From: JAOBAU01 sp034667465
Lineage (GTDB): Bacteria; Acidobacteriota; Thermoanaerobaculia; Gp7-AA8
Length of the DNA stretch: 58,127 nt
NCBI GenBank assembly: GCA_034667465.1
Contig: JAXDJV010000005.1
Location: forward strand, 1-58,127
Reading direction: 5' to 3'
Shown here: positions 7,362 through 16,081 of the stretch, piece after piece
How the letters are laid out: the number at the start of each line of letters is the position of its first letter
Position numbering within the stretch: the stretch's first letter is position 1
Notes under the pieces: model-generated
What the model saw: the letters and a program-made list of their open reading frames with translations, nothing else
Database searches by the model: none
What the model was told of the DNA's origin: nothing
Position numbers and translations under genes: made by a program

Positions 7362-10300
7362 TAGCCCCTGATCTCCGGGTTGGGATTGCGAATCGCGCCG
7401 AGGTACGTCGTGCGCGGACGGGTGTTGAGGTCTTCGAGGAGCGCGTAGTTCGCCGGCTCCTTCTTCAAACTGGCGACGCGGCTCGACGGATCGTTCATGT
7501 CGCCGAACGTAATCGCTTCGCTCGGGCACGCCTGCTGACAGGCGGTCGTCACTTCACCGTCGCGAACGCGGCGTCCCTGCGGTCCGTCTTTCTCCGCTTC
7601 GATCTTCGCGGCGTTGATGCGCTGCACGCAGTAGGTGCACTTCTCCATGACGCCGCGCGTGCGGACGGTGACGTCGGGGTTGCGCATCGGCTTCATCGCT
7701 TCCGTGTCGTAGTCGGCGTAGTGGAAGAAGTTGAAGCGCCGCACTTTGTACGGGCAGTTGTTCGAGCAGTAGCGCGTGCCGACGCAACGGTTGTACGTCA
7801 TGTCGTTGAGGCCTTCGCTGCTGTGCGACGTCGCTTCGACCGGGCAGACCGGTTCGCACGGCGCGTTCTCGCACTGCATGCACGGCACCGGCTGGTGATA
7901 CACCTCGGGATTCTCCGGAGCGCCCCTGTAATAGCGATCGATGCGCAGCCAGTGCATCTCGCGCTCGCGGACGACTTCTTCCTTGCCGACGACGGAGATG
8001 TTGTTCTCCGCCTGGCAGGCGATCACGCAGCCGTTGCAGCCGGTGCAGACGCTGGTGTCGATGACCATCGCCCACGCGTGGCCTTTGTATTCGAAGGCGG
8101 GATAGAACGACTCGTCCTTTTCGGCTGCGGCTTCATGCTCTTCGCCGAGGATCGCGTGCGGATTGCGCTGGTACTCGTCGAACGTGCCGGAGCGGATGAT
8201 GCCGCGATCGCCGCCGACGTCTTTCGGATTGATGCTCTGGTGTTCCTGCGTGCAGCCGATCGGATACGTACCGGCGCTGCGGACGAGCGTGATCTGCGCG
8301 CCGGCGCCGCCGGTGAGCCCGTCGGAGAAACGGATCGGATAGATGTCGACGCCGCCGGGATTCTTCTCGCTGATCTCCGAAGCGACCTTTCCGCCGTGCT
8401 TTCGGCCGTAGCCGAAGTGAATCGTGGCGACGTTCTCCGGCATGCCGGGAACGACCCACACCGGAACGCGAAGCGTGCGTCCGCGGAACGAGAGATCGGC
8501 CTGCAGCGTGTGTTTCTCGTTGAAGAGATCGTCGCGCTCGGCGTCGCCGAAGCCGATGGCATTCGCGCTCTTCGGGCTGAGGAGCAGCACGTTTTCCCAG
8601 GTGATCTTCGTCTGCGGCTTCGGCAACTCCTGGAGCCAGGCGTTGTTCGCGAAGCGGCCGTCGTAGATGTTCGGGTCGTGCGTGATGCGCAGCTCGAAGC
8701 CGCCGCTCTGCTTCGGCGCGACCGGCGCCGGGATGCTCGTCGATGCGGATGCGGTACGCGCCGGCAGCGCGGAGTTGGTGACGACACCATCGTTCAGCCA
8801 TTTGCGCCAGAGCGTTTCGTTGGCGCCGTTGGTCATCCAGTGGCTGCGAACGGCGTCGTACGGCGACTGGTCCATGCCGCCGGCCAGCGTGGCGAGCACT
8901 TCGATCGCGGCGCGTCCGTTGTAGAGCGGCGCGATGAGCGGCTGCTGAATCGTCACGGTGCCGTCGTGCCCGCGGCCGTCGCCCCACGTCTCGAGGTAAT
9001 GCGTCTCCGGGATGTGCCAGTGAGACAGCATCGACGTTTCGTCGTAGTAAGGGCTCAGGTGCGCGCGGAACGGAACCTTGTCGAACGCGGCGGCGAAGTT
9101 GAAGTCGGCCGGCGCGTCGAAGATCGGGTTGCCGCCAAGCATGATCAGCGCCTTCACGCTGCCGGCGTTCATGTCTGTGACGAGACGACGAAGTGATTCG
9201 AGCTGATTGACCGGCTCGACTTCCGGCGAGTCGGTGATCGTGATCGTCGTTCCGATCGCGCCGATCGCCTGGTTGATCGCCATCGCGATCGCATGCACGA
9301 CCGGCGGCTGATCGTCGCCGGCGACGACGATCGCGGCGCCCTGATTGCGCTGCAGGTCGCGAACGAGTGCGGCGATCCATGAAGCGTTTTCGGCGATCGC
9401 GCCGGCGGCGCCGAGTCCGACTCCCGCGGCGATTGCGCGCGCGCAGCCTTCGATCTGCGACGGGCGAACGGAGAGGCGATGATCGGCGATCGAGCCGCTG
9501 CTCGTCGGCGACGATTCGATCGCGTAGAGACGATTCATCGACTTCGTGTCATGCCGCACGCGGCGGCGCGAAGCGAAGTCGCGCGAGTAACGAACGTGTC
9601 CCGCGCCGTCGGACATGAAGTCGCTGTCGAGCGAGACGACGACGCTCGCTTTGTCGAAGTGATAAACGGCGTTGACGTATCCACCGAACGCGCTGCGCAG
9701 TCCTTCGCGTTTGTTGTCGCCGCTGACCGGCTCCCACTGATGCCACTGCATGCCGGGATACTGCGCGACGAGCGCGCGAAGCGCGGCGCCGAGCGTCGGC
9801 GAGGTGACGGTCTGCGTGAGTATGCGAAGTCCGGCACCGTTGACGGCCGCTTCCTTCAGCACCGGCTGCAATGCGCCGATGAAGTCGCTCCACGTGCGCG
9901 TTTCACCGAAGGTGCGAACGACCTGGGAGCGATCGGGATCGTAGAGTCCGAGGATCGACGCCTGCATGTACGCGTCGGTGCCGCCGAGGCTTGATGGATG
10001 ATCGGGATTGCCTTCGATCTTCGTCGGACGACCCATGTGGCTTTCGGCGAGAACGCCTGTGGTGTATCCGCCGAGCGGCATCGCGGTCGCGAAGAAGAGC
10101 GGTTTGCCCGGAATCAAATCCTCGGGCTGTTTCACGTACGGAACGATTTTCTCGGGCTTGCCGGAAGGAGGCGTGCACGCCGCGGCGCCTGCGAGCGCGA
10201 TCGAGGCGCTCATCAGCTTCATGAAGTCGCGGCGATGGACGCCGTTCGCGAGCGGAGCGGCCTGACGCGGAAACTCGTCCTGCATCAGCTCTTCGAAGTC

Positions 10301-10408
10301 AGCTCCGCGCGAGAGCTCTTCGAGGCTCCGCCAGTATTCCTTGCCGCGAATGTCGCCAATGCGCTCGCGGAACTCCCGGAAATCGAGTGTGGTCTTGTTG
10401 TCGCTCAT
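7361..10408 (-). CDS. actB: Alternative complex III subunit ActB (molybdopterin-oxidoreductase-like plus ferredoxin domain)
   Basis: Large peripheral subunit of 1015 residues. A twin-arginine signal sits unusually far in, at residues 59-60 (HRRDFMKLMSASIALAG), as in other ActB proteins. The middle resembles molybdopterin oxidoreductases, but ActB proteins characterised so far lack the cofactor. The C-terminal third is a four-cluster ferredoxin module with CTGCNGCVIAC, CMQCENAPCEPVCP, RYCSNNCP, CTYCVQR and CQQACP. It passes electrons from quinol towards the cytochrome subunits. It starts just after actA and overlaps actC by TAATG. Confidence 0.97.
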   Translation of the reverse strand: MSDNKTTLDFREFRERIGDIRGKEYWRSLEELSRGADFEELMQDEFPRQAAPLANGVHRRDFMKLMSASIALAGAAACTPPSGKPEKIVPYVKQPEDLIPGKPLFFATAMPLGGYTTGVLAESHMGRPTKIEGNPDHPSSLGGTDAYMQASILGLYDPDRSQVVRTFGETRTWSDFIGALQPVLKEAAVNGAGLRILTQTVTSPTLGAALRALVAQYPGMQWHQWEPVSGDNKREGLRSAFGGYVNAVYHFDKASVVVSLDSDFMSDGAGHVRYSRDFASRRRVRHDTKSMNRLYAIESSPTSSGSIADHRLSVRPSQIEGCARAIAAGVGLGAAGAIAENASWIAALVRDLQRNQGAAIVVAGDDQPPVVHAIAMAINQAIGAIGTTITITDSPEVEPVNQLESLRRLVTDMNAGSVKALIMLGGNPIFDAPADFNFAAAFDKVPFRAHLSPYYDETSMLSHWHIPETHYLETWGDGRGHDGTVTIQQPLIAPLYNGRAAIEVLATLAGGMDQSPYDAVRSHWMTNGANETLWRKWLNDGVVTNSALPARTASASTSIPAPVAPKQSGGFELRITHDPNIYDGRFANNAWLQELPKPQTKITWENVLLLSPKSANAIGFGDAERDDLFNEKHTLQADLSFRGRTLRVPVWVVPGMPENVATIHFGYGRKHGGKVASEISEKNPGGVDIYPIRFSDGLTGGAGAQITLVRSAGTYPIGCTQEHQSINPKDVGGDRGIIRSGTFDEYQRNPHAILGEEHEAAAEKDESFYPAFEYKGHAWAMVIDTSVCTGCNGCVIACQAENNISVVGKEEVVREREMHWLRIDRYYRGAPENPEVYHQPVPCMQCENAPCEPVCPVEATSHSSEGLNDMTYNRCVGTRYCSNNCPYKVRRFNFFHYADYDTEAMKPMRNPDVTVRTRGVMEKCTYCVQRINAAKIEAEKDGPQGRRVRDGEVTTACQQACPSEAITFGDMNDPSSRVASLKKEPANYALLEDLNTRPRTTYLGAIRNPNPEIRG

Positions 10409-10409
10409 T

Positions 10410-11057
10410 TCAGTAGTGGCACGTCGAACAGCTGGTCAGCTTCTGGATGTTGTAGGCGCGCACCAGCTGCGGCCCGAGAGTCTTCTGATCGCTGGCGACG
10501 TACGCCATGTTGAAGACCTGGTCGCGCGGGCGAACATATTTCTCGGGCGCGCGGTGGCAGTCGAGGCACCACTCCATCGTCAGAGGCGAAGCCTGGTACG
10601 TGAGGTTCATCCGATCGATGCGGCCGTGGCACGAGGCGCAGCCGACACCTTTGTTGACGTGAATGGAGTGATTGAAGTGGACGTAATCGGGAAGGCGATG
10701 AACGCGTTCCCAGCGAATGGGTGTGTTGGAGGAGAAGCTGTTGCGGACCGGCGCGAGCATGTCGGCGTTGGTCCAGATCTGCGCGTGGCAGTTCATGCAG
10801 GTCTGCGTCGGCGGAACGCCGGCGAAGTTCGATTTCTCAACTGACGTGTGACAGTAGCGGCAGTCGATGCCGAGGCCGGCGACGTGATGCTGGTGGCTGA
10901 AGGGAACCGGCTGTTCGCGCGCGATGCCCTGGTTGGTGACGTAGGGCGAACGGACAATGCCGCCGATGACCCACAGCACGAATCCGGCGATGAAGACCGC
11001 GCCGAAAATCGTGACTCGGGAAAGCGTATTGGTGCTGCGGTGGAAGATCTGAGCCAT
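10410..11057 (-). CDS. actA: Alternative complex III subunit ActA (pentaheme cytochrome c)
   Basis: First gene of the respiratory operon, 215 residues. One N-terminal membrane anchor (about 15-36) precedes five heme c motifs in order: CRYCH, CMNCH, CASCH, CLDCH and CSTCH, the last almost at the C-terminus (CSTCHY). This is the pentaheme wire of alternative complex III. No cleavable signal is obvious, so the segment probably stays as an anchor. The start follows a spacer that contains the operon promoter. Heme attachment would depend on the ccm operon found in the same window. Confidence 0.96.
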   Translation of the reverse strand: MAQIFHRSTNTLSRVTIFGAVFIAGFVLWVIGGIVRSPYVTNQGIAREQPVPFSHQHHVAGLGIDCRYCHTSVEKSNFAGVPPTQTCMNCHAQIWTNADMLAPVRNSFSSNTPIRWERVHRLPDYVHFNHSIHVNKGVGCASCHGRIDRMNLTYQASPLTMEWCLDCHRAPEKYVRPRDQVFNMAYVASDQKTLGPQLVRAYNIQKLTSCSTCHY

Positions 11058-11131
11058 CGAGGCGACTACCGTCCGGCGTTGATGTTTGCGAAGCGATGGG
11101 TGGCAGCGCTTCCCGGATGGGAAGCACGAGG

Positions 11132-11159
11132 ATCATATCGAAAAATGATTGTGAATCAA
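11132..11159 (-). promoter_or_regulatory. Sigma-70-like promoter of the act-sco-cox operon
   Basis: On the minus strand TTGATT (11159-11154) and TATGAT (11137-11132) are separated by 16 bases in an AT-rich patch that stands out from the surrounding GC-rich sequence. It lies about 75 bases upstream of the actA ATG at 11057. Confidence 0.5.
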
Positions 11160-11166
11160 CTCACAA

Positions 11167-11207
11167 GGTGGCCACGGGCCACTGCGTTTGTTGGCCAGGC
11201 CTCGGCG
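11167..11207. repeat. Short hairpin repeat, copy A (GTTGGCCAGGCCTCGGCG)
   Basis: A GTGGCC-ACG-GGCCAC hairpin is followed by TGCGTTTGTTGGCCAGGC. The 41-bp segment aligns over its length with 12688-12728. It lies just downstream of the DUF502 stop. Confidence 0.6.
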
Positions 11208-11224
11208 CACATCCGTCCGGAAGT

Positions 11225-11773
11225 TCAGCTGTTTACTCGGGATACACCGCCGGAGACTACGAGTGCCATCACCGCGGCGCTGTCGGTTTCGAGTCGCTGC
11301 ACGCGGCCGCTCGGCACGATCACCAGCGTTCCCGCCATCGAGTACGAGAACGGCAGATAGACGGCGACGTGTCCCGGCAGCGAGAGAAACGCGAGATCTT
11401 CCTGCGTCATGAAACCGAGCGTGCGAACGTCGCCGCTCTCGCTGAGCGAAACGGCGACCGGCTTGTCGAAGCGCTTCTTGTCGCCGACGAATGCTTCGAG
11501 CAGATCTTTGATCGACGCGTAGACGATCCGCACCAGCGGCGCTTTCGTGAAGACCGTTTCGGTGAGCTGCAGAAATTTGCGGATGACGAAGTTCGAGGCG
11601 AGCGCGCCGATCAGGATGATGGTGACGAGCATGACCACGAAGCCGATGCCCGGGAACGGGAAAGCGATCAGCCGATCGATTCGGATGAAGGCGGCGTAGA
11701 GCAGCCAGATCGTCAGCGCGAACGGCACGACGATCACGAGTCCGCGGAGGAAGTTCTTTACGAGCCAGTTCAT
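11225..11773 (-). CDS. DUF502 family membrane protein
   Basis: A 182-residue membrane protein from the ATG at 11773. Two transmembrane helices fall at about 9-30 and 41-65. The sequence then shows the DUF502 pattern: TKAPLVRIVYASIKDLLEAF, then KRFDKPVAVSL, then VYLPFSYSMAGTLVIVPSGRV. The function of the family is unknown in bacteria. An in-frame ATG at 11803 would overlap the divergent sigma-factor gene, so the inner ATG is preferred. Only about 22 bases separate the two divergent starts, so their promoters must overlap one or other coding region. Confidence 0.85.
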   Translation of the reverse strand: MNWLVKNFLRGLVIVVPFALTIWLLYAAFIRIDRLIAFPFPGIGFVVMLVTIILIGALASNFVIRKFLQLTETVFTKAPLVRIVYASIKDLLEAFVGDKKRFDKPVAVSLSESGDVRTLGFMTQEDLAFLSLPGHVAVYLPFSYSMAGTLVIVPSGRVQRLETDSAAVMALVVSGGVSRVNS

Positions 11774-11795
11774 CGAAGTAAGATAAGCCTTTCCG

Positions 11796-12215
11796 ATGAG
11801 CACGATGTCCGATGCGGATCTGCTGCTGCGCGTCCGTGCACGCGATCGTGAGGCGATGGCCGCTCTCTACGATCGCCACGCGACGCGAATGTATGCGATC
11901 GCGCTGCGCGCGACCGGCAGCCGTGAAGCGGCGTCGTCGGTGCTCGAAGCGGCGTTCAATGCGCTGGCGAACGGCGCCGCTCCCGAGGGCGCCGGCGAAT
12001 CCTGGATCCTGCGTTTGGTGCGCGACCTCGCCGTGGCGCGACAAAGCCAAACGGCCGCGCCATCCGTAGAAGGGATGACACCGACGCCGCGGTCGCTCGT
12101 CGAAGAGGCGTTTTACCGCGGTGCCGATGTCGCGAAACTGGCGCGAACCTATGGACTCACGGAGACGGACGTCCGTAAGATGCTCCAGGACGGAATCCGG
12201 GAGCTTCGCGGTTAG
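11796..12215 (+). CDS. Minimal ECF-like sigma factor
   Basis: A 139-residue protein. Residues 5-60 resemble sigma-70 region 2 (DLLLRVRARDREAMAALYDRHATRM with YAIALRATGS). The last 35 residues form a helix-turn-helix like region 4 (VAKLARTYGLTETDVRKML). It is shorter than typical ECF sigmas (about 170-200 residues) because the linker is reduced. A ChrR-like cupin gene follows 20 bases downstream, the usual arrangement of an ECF sigma and its antagonist. ATG 11796 or 11805 could start it. It may be a genuine small sigma factor or a degenerate one; motif matches in region 2 are weaker than usual. Confidence 0.75.
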   Translation: MSTMSDADLLLRVRARDREAMAALYDRHATRMYAIALRATGSREAASSVLEAAFNALANGAAPEGAGESWILRLVRDLAVARQSQTAAPSVEGMTPTPRSLVEEAFYRGADVAKLARTYGLTETDVRKMLQDGIRELRG

Positions 12216-12235
12216 TTTCCGCCCGGTGAAACGAA

Positions 12236-12688
12236 ATGACGAACGACGCAACCTTCGATGAACGCGAGCTGAACGAGCTCGGGCCGCTGCTGGTCGAGAC
12301 GCTCGAGCCGGTGGCGCCGCCCGCTGCGGTGAAGACCGCCATCCTCGCCGCGATCCGCAATCCCGGCCGCACGGTTCGCGCCGGCGAAGGGAAGTGGTAT
12401 CGCCAGCCGGTCGACGGCATCGAAGTGAAGCCGCTGGCGGTCGACAAGGAGCGCGGCATCGTCACGCTGCTGATGAAGTTCGCGCCGGGCGCCGTCTATC
12501 CGGGACACGAGCACGGCGGCGCGGAAGAATGCTTCGTCGTCAGCGGCAGCTGCCGGATCGCCGACGTACATCTGAACGCGGGCGACTTCCATCACGCCGA
12601 CTCCGGCTCGTACCACGCGCCGGTCGTCAGCGACAACGGCTGCACGCTCCTCCTGGTGATCGACCAGGACGACTACGTCGCCGCGTAG
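12236..12688 (+). CDS. ChrR-like cupin, probable anti-sigma factor lacking the zinc domain
   Basis: A 150-residue protein. Its C-terminal 100 residues form a ChrR-type cupin with metal-ligand pattern YPGHEHGGAEECFVVSG and a later His in SGSYHAP. The N-terminal 45 residues contain the linker seen in RskA/ChrR anti-sigma factors (LEPVAPPAAVKTAILAAI) but not the HxxxCxxC zinc anti-sigma domain that normally precedes it. Cupin ChrR proteins sense singlet oxygen or peroxides and release their sigma. Whether this shortened form can still bind a sigma factor is open. It shares an operon with the preceding sigma gene. Confidence 0.82.
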   Translation: MTNDATFDERELNELGPLLVETLEPVAPPAAVKTAILAAIRNPGRTVRAGEGKWYRQPVDGIEVKPLAVDKERGIVTLLMKFAPGAVYPGHEHGGAEECFVVSGSCRIADVHLNAGDFHHADSGSYHAPVVSDNGCTLLLVIDQDDYVAA

Positions 12689-12728
12689 GCCGGCACGGCC
12701 GGCTGCGCTGGTTGGCCAAGCCTCAGCG
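12688..12728. repeat. Short hairpin repeat, copy B (GTTGGCCAAGCCTCAGCG)
   Basis: GCCGG-CA-CGGCCGGC hairpin followed by TGCGCTGGTTGGCCAAGC, aligned with 11167-11207. It fills the gap between two convergent genes and includes the stop codon of the kinase gene, so it may act as a bidirectional transcription end. Confidence 0.6.
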
Positions 12729-13274
12729 ACCGTCTGCGCGCAGGCCGGCGATCGCGCGATTCACGACGTCGAGCGCCGCGCGCTGTCGCGCTTCCCGATC
12801 TCCGCTGACGATCGTCCATTCGCACGCGAGCTCATCGAGCGCGGCGCGGAACGCATCGAAGAGATCTTCGCGCGCATCGCCGCCGGCATCGCGCGCGGCG
12901 TCGGTGATCCACGGCAGATCGGTGTCGAGCAGCAGGTAGTGATCGGCGCAGCGCGCGCGTGCTTCCGCTTCAATCCATTCCGGACAGCTGCCGTAGTAGT
13001 GACGCGCGTAGACGACGGTGCTGAGCAGATCGGTGTCGTGAATGACGAGCCCGCGCGATTTGCCGATGGCGCGATCGAGCAGCGCCATCTCTCCCCGCGC
13101 GATCGGCTCGACATCATCGGCCGTCAGCTCGTTCGCGCGCGCTTCGGCGTACTCGCGCGCGTATTCGAGCGAGACTGCGACGCCGAAATGCTGCGCGAGA
13201 AACTGCGCGAGCTCCGTCTTGCCGGTGCACTCGGGACCGACTAGGCAGATGCGCTTCGGAGCGAGCGTTTCCAT
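12723..13274 (-). CDS. NadR-like P-loop kinase, candidate thiamine kinase
   Basis: A 183-residue AAA_28/NadR-C-type kinase. The P-loop is GPECTGKT at 13-20, a Walker-B-like HDTD at 79-82, and the NadR signature DLPWITDAAR lies at 119-128. Relatives phosphorylate nicotinamide riboside. Here the gene is the third of an operon led by a TPP riboswitch, so thiamine (or another thiamine precursor) is a more likely substrate. The ATG at 13274 lies inside the 3' end of the transporter gene (34-base overlap) behind GGAGAGG. The kinase family is clear; the substrate is inference from regulation. Confidence 0.85.
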   Translation of the reverse strand: METLAPKRICLVGPECTGKTELAQFLAQHFGVAVSLEYAREYAEARANELTADDVEPIARGEMALLDRAIGKSRGLVIHDTDLLSTVVYARHYYGSCPEWIEAEARARCADHYLLLDTDLPWITDAARDAGGDAREDLFDAFRAALDELACEWTIVSGDREARQRAALDVVNRAIAGLRADGR

Positions 13275-13813
13275 TCGACGTAGCCTCTCCACGCCATCAC
13301 CAGCAGCACCGCGTACAACAGCGACGTGAGATAGATCCCGCCCATCGCGTACGTTCCGATCGACACGATGTTGACGATGATCCAGAGCGTCCAGTTTTCG
13401 AGGAGCTTCTTCGCCATCATCCACTGCGCAACGATACTGACCGCCGCGATGCCTGCGTCCCAGTACGGCAGCGTCGCGCCGAAGGTCGTCGTGAAGCGGC
13501 CGATCGCGTACGTCAGCACGATGCAGAGCACGATGAGCGGCGGCCACCAGCGACGCGGCGTTTTCGTGACGTGCAGCTCCGTGCGACGCTCGCCGCCGTA
13601 GAGCCACTCGTACCAGCCGTAGAGCGTCAGCGCGAAGAAGACGATCTGCAGCGCGGCGCTCGAGTAGAGCTTCGCGTCATAGAAGACGATCGCGTAGAGC
13701 ACGACGCTGACGATGCCGGTCGGCCAGCACCAGATGTTCTCCTTCACCGTCAGCCAGACGTTGACCGCCGTAAAGGCGAACGCGATGAGCTCGAGCGGCG
13801 ACGGCCAGGTCAA
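13241..13813 (-). CDS. pnuT: PnuC-family vitamin transporter, probably thiamine (PnuT)
   Basis: A 190-residue inner-membrane transporter with about seven helices. PnuC hallmarks are visible: ENIWCWPTGIVSVVLY, LYGWYEW, the DAGIAAVSIVAQWMMAKK stretch and ENWTLWIIVN. The best start is a TTG at 13813 that overlaps the receptor stop (TTGA). PnuC imports nicotinamide riboside, but PnuC homologues under TPP riboswitches (PnuT) import thiamine. The riboswitch at the head of this operon points to thiamine. Symbol given on that basis. Confidence 0.88.
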   Translation of the reverse strand: MTWPSPLELIAFAFTAVNVWLTVKENIWCWPTGIVSVVLYAIVFYDAKLYSSAALQIVFFALTLYGWYEWLYGGERRTELHVTKTPRRWWPPLIVLCIVLTYAIGRFTTTFGATLPYWDAGIAAVSIVAQWMMAKKLLENWTLWIIVNIVSIGTYAMGGIYLTSLLYAVLLVMAWRGYVEWKRSLRSASA

Positions 13814-16074
13814 GGTTTGAAATCTATCATCACGGTTGCGTTCCGCGTCGCCTGCGGGAAGTAATACGAGGTGCCGAAGAGCGAACCGTTCTCGAGCCAC
13901 TGATAGCTGTAACCGCTCGGATAGATCCGCTTCGCGTCGAGAAGATTGTTGACGCGAAGCGTGACACGAATGGACTGCGCGACGTCGGCGGAGACGACGC
14001 CATCGATGGTCGTGAACGACGGCGTGATGAACAACTCGCTGTTCGTGTTGTCGAGATACGCCTTCGAAACGTAGCGCCCTTCCGCGCCGAGGCGAATGCG
14101 CGACGTCGGCGCGTAGTCGATGGCAACGTTCGCGAGAAGCGACGGCGTCGCGACCGGATTCACATCGCGATAGACGCGCGGCTCGCTGCCGATGAACGCG
14201 CCGGATGAATCGTAGACATCGAAGAACTGCGTCCATTCGGAGATGCGATTACGGCTCGCATTGGCGTTTCCGCGCAGCGTGATTTGCGGCGTGGCACGCC
14301 ACGAGCCTTCGAGCTCGATGCCGCGCCGATAGCTGCGGTCGACGTTGCGGCGCAGCAGCAGACCGATGTCGGAGTACTCGCCGGTCGACGCGATCTCATT
14401 GTGGAACTGCATCGAGTAGACGTTCGCGGCGAGCGTCGTCGTGGCGCTGTTCCAGTTCCAGCCGGCTTCGACGTCGACGAGCCGCTCGGGACGGACGGCG
14501 TGGAGATCGTGCGCGACGGTCGGATTGTCCTCGCCGAGGAAGAGATCGTTGCGGGTCGGCTCGCGGGTGGAGATGCCGGCGGAGACGTAGATGCTCGATG
14601 ACGGCGACAGCGCGTAACGGGCGCCGAGCTTCGGATTGAAGAACGTCCAGGAGATCGGCGCGATGGAGACGTCACCGTGATAGTGGAAGTCGGAGCGGCG
14701 AAGCTGTGCGTCGGCGTAGAGGTGCCAGCGGTTGGAATCGCGGCTCACTTTCGCGAAGGCGTTGGCCTCCCCTTTCGTGCCGTAGTTGTAATAGTCGCGC
14801 GCGCCGTTGACGAGATCGCGCGTGTGCTCGCGGCGGAACTCGTTCACGTGGATGCCGTAGTTCGCGGTGATGGCGCCGCGCGTCCAGCTCATCGTCGCCA
14901 TCGCGCCGGCGAGCATGCCGTCGAGGCCGTACTGACGCAGGCCTTCGCGCGATGCTTCATCGTCGTAAAGGCGATACCAGCCGTAGCCGCGCTGGTAATA
15001 CGTCGACAGCGTCATGTCGCTGTGCGGCGACAGCGCGCGCAGATACTGGAGTTGCGCGAGGTCGTAGCCGAAGCTGTCGCGATCGTCGGGCGAGAGCGGA
15101 TTGGAACGGAGATTCGTGCGGAGCGTGTCGGCGTCGGCGGCGAAGAACGACAGCGCCGAATATTCGTGGCCGCTGAATCCGGTCAGCCGCAGCTGCGAGG
15201 TGTCGCTCTGCTTCGCGGCGCTGAGGAAGAGATTGTGCTGGCGGATGCCGGACGATTCGCGAAAGCCGTCCGACTGATTGAACGACAGCCGCGAGTAGAG
15301 CGTGAAGCCGCCCGGAAGCGCGCCGGTTTGGTAGCCGGCCGTCGCGAACTTCTGACCGTACGAGCCGCCGCCGAGCTGGGCGTCGACCCGTTCGTTTTGC
15401 GCGAGCGCGATGCTCTCCATATTCACCGAGCCGCCGAATGACGGCGAGCCGACGGTCGAGGTGCCGACGCCGCGCTGCACCTGAATCGACTGCAGCGAAT
15501 GCGCGAGATCGGGGAAGTCGGCGAAGTACGTTCCCATGTCTTCGGAGTCGGCGAGCGGCACGCCGTCGAGCGTGAAGTTGATGCGCGTCGGACTGATGCC
15601 GCGCAACGTGATGTACGAGTAGCCGGAGCCGCCGACACCCGATTCGGCGTACGCGTTGATCGAGGGCGTTTCGCGCAACAGCAGCGGCACGTCCTGACCG
15701 TAGTAGTCGCGCTCGATCTCCGGCCGCGTCAGCTCGCTCTTCGTGACCGGCGTTTTCGCTTCCGCGCGAATGCCGGAGACGACGATCGATTCGGAGAGCG
15801 CGGCAGCGAGAACGACATCGACTTCGTCGCCTGCGCGCACGCGGCGAACGTCGTCACGGAATCCGCCGTGCGCGACGCTCAGCGTGTGCGCACCGTCAGC
15901 GACGTCGAACGTGAATGCGCCGCGTTCATCAGTGACGTGCTCGATGCCATCGACGGAAACGGTTGCACCGACGAGCGGAGAAGCGGCGACGGTTTTCACG
16001 GTGCCGCGAATCGAAGCGGCGGAGAGACTCATGGAAAGGAGAAAAAGAAGGAAGGAACAACGAACAGCTGTCAT
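13810..16074 (-). CDS. TonB-dependent outer membrane receptor, probable thiamine receptor
   Basis: A 754-residue receptor. A signal peptide (MTAVRCSFLLFLLSMSLSA) is followed by a carboxypeptidase-regulatory-like domain (about 20-95), a plug domain (about 110-235, with LRGISPTRINFTLDGVPL) and a 22-strand-type barrel ending in the usual aromatic-containing terminus (TVMIDFKP). No TonB box is obvious to me. It is the first gene after a TPP riboswitch, so it most likely takes up thiamine or a thiamine derivative across the outer membrane and hands it to the PnuC-type transporter. The start lies 8 bases from the riboswitch; AGAGG is very close to the ATG. Confidence 0.92.
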   Translation of the reverse strand: MTAVRCSFLLFLLSMSLSAASIRGTVKTVAASPLVGATVSVDGIEHVTDERGAFTFDVADGAHTLSVAHGGFRDDVRRVRAGDEVDVVLAAALSESIVVSGIRAEAKTPVTKSELTRPEIERDYYGQDVPLLLRETPSINAYAESGVGGSGYSYITLRGISPTRINFTLDGVPLADSEDMGTYFADFPDLAHSLQSIQVQRGVGTSTVGSPSFGGSVNMESIALAQNERVDAQLGGGSYGQKFATAGYQTGALPGGFTLYSRLSFNQSDGFRESSGIRQHNLFLSAAKQSDTSQLRLTGFSGHEYSALSFFAADADTLRTNLRSNPLSPDDRDSFGYDLAQLQYLRALSPHSDMTLSTYYQRGYGWYRLYDDEASREGLRQYGLDGMLAGAMATMSWTRGAITANYGIHVNEFRREHTRDLVNGARDYYNYGTKGEANAFAKVSRDSNRWHLYADAQLRRSDFHYHGDVSIAPISWTFFNPKLGARYALSPSSSIYVSAGISTREPTRNDLFLGEDNPTVAHDLHAVRPERLVDVEAGWNWNSATTTLAANVYSMQFHNEIASTGEYSDIGLLLRRNVDRSYRRGIELEGSWRATPQITLRGNANASRNRISEWTQFFDVYDSSGAFIGSEPRVYRDVNPVATPSLLANVAIDYAPTSRIRLGAEGRYVSKAYLDNTNSELFITPSFTTIDGVVSADVAQSIRVTLRVNNLLDAKRIYPSGYSYQWLENGSLFGTSYYFPQATRNATVMIDFKP

Positions 16075-16081
16075 GACCTCT

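Noticed and set aside
3481..7364. Plus-strand frames of about 380-490 codons opposite the act genes
   Set aside because: Same artefact; composition is typical of antisense frames and the opposite strand has full-length family members.
12723..13813. Plain nicotinamide riboside salvage (pnuC-nadR)
   Set aside because: Families fit, but the TPP riboswitch at the head of the operon makes thiamine the better reading; kept as alternative in the entries.
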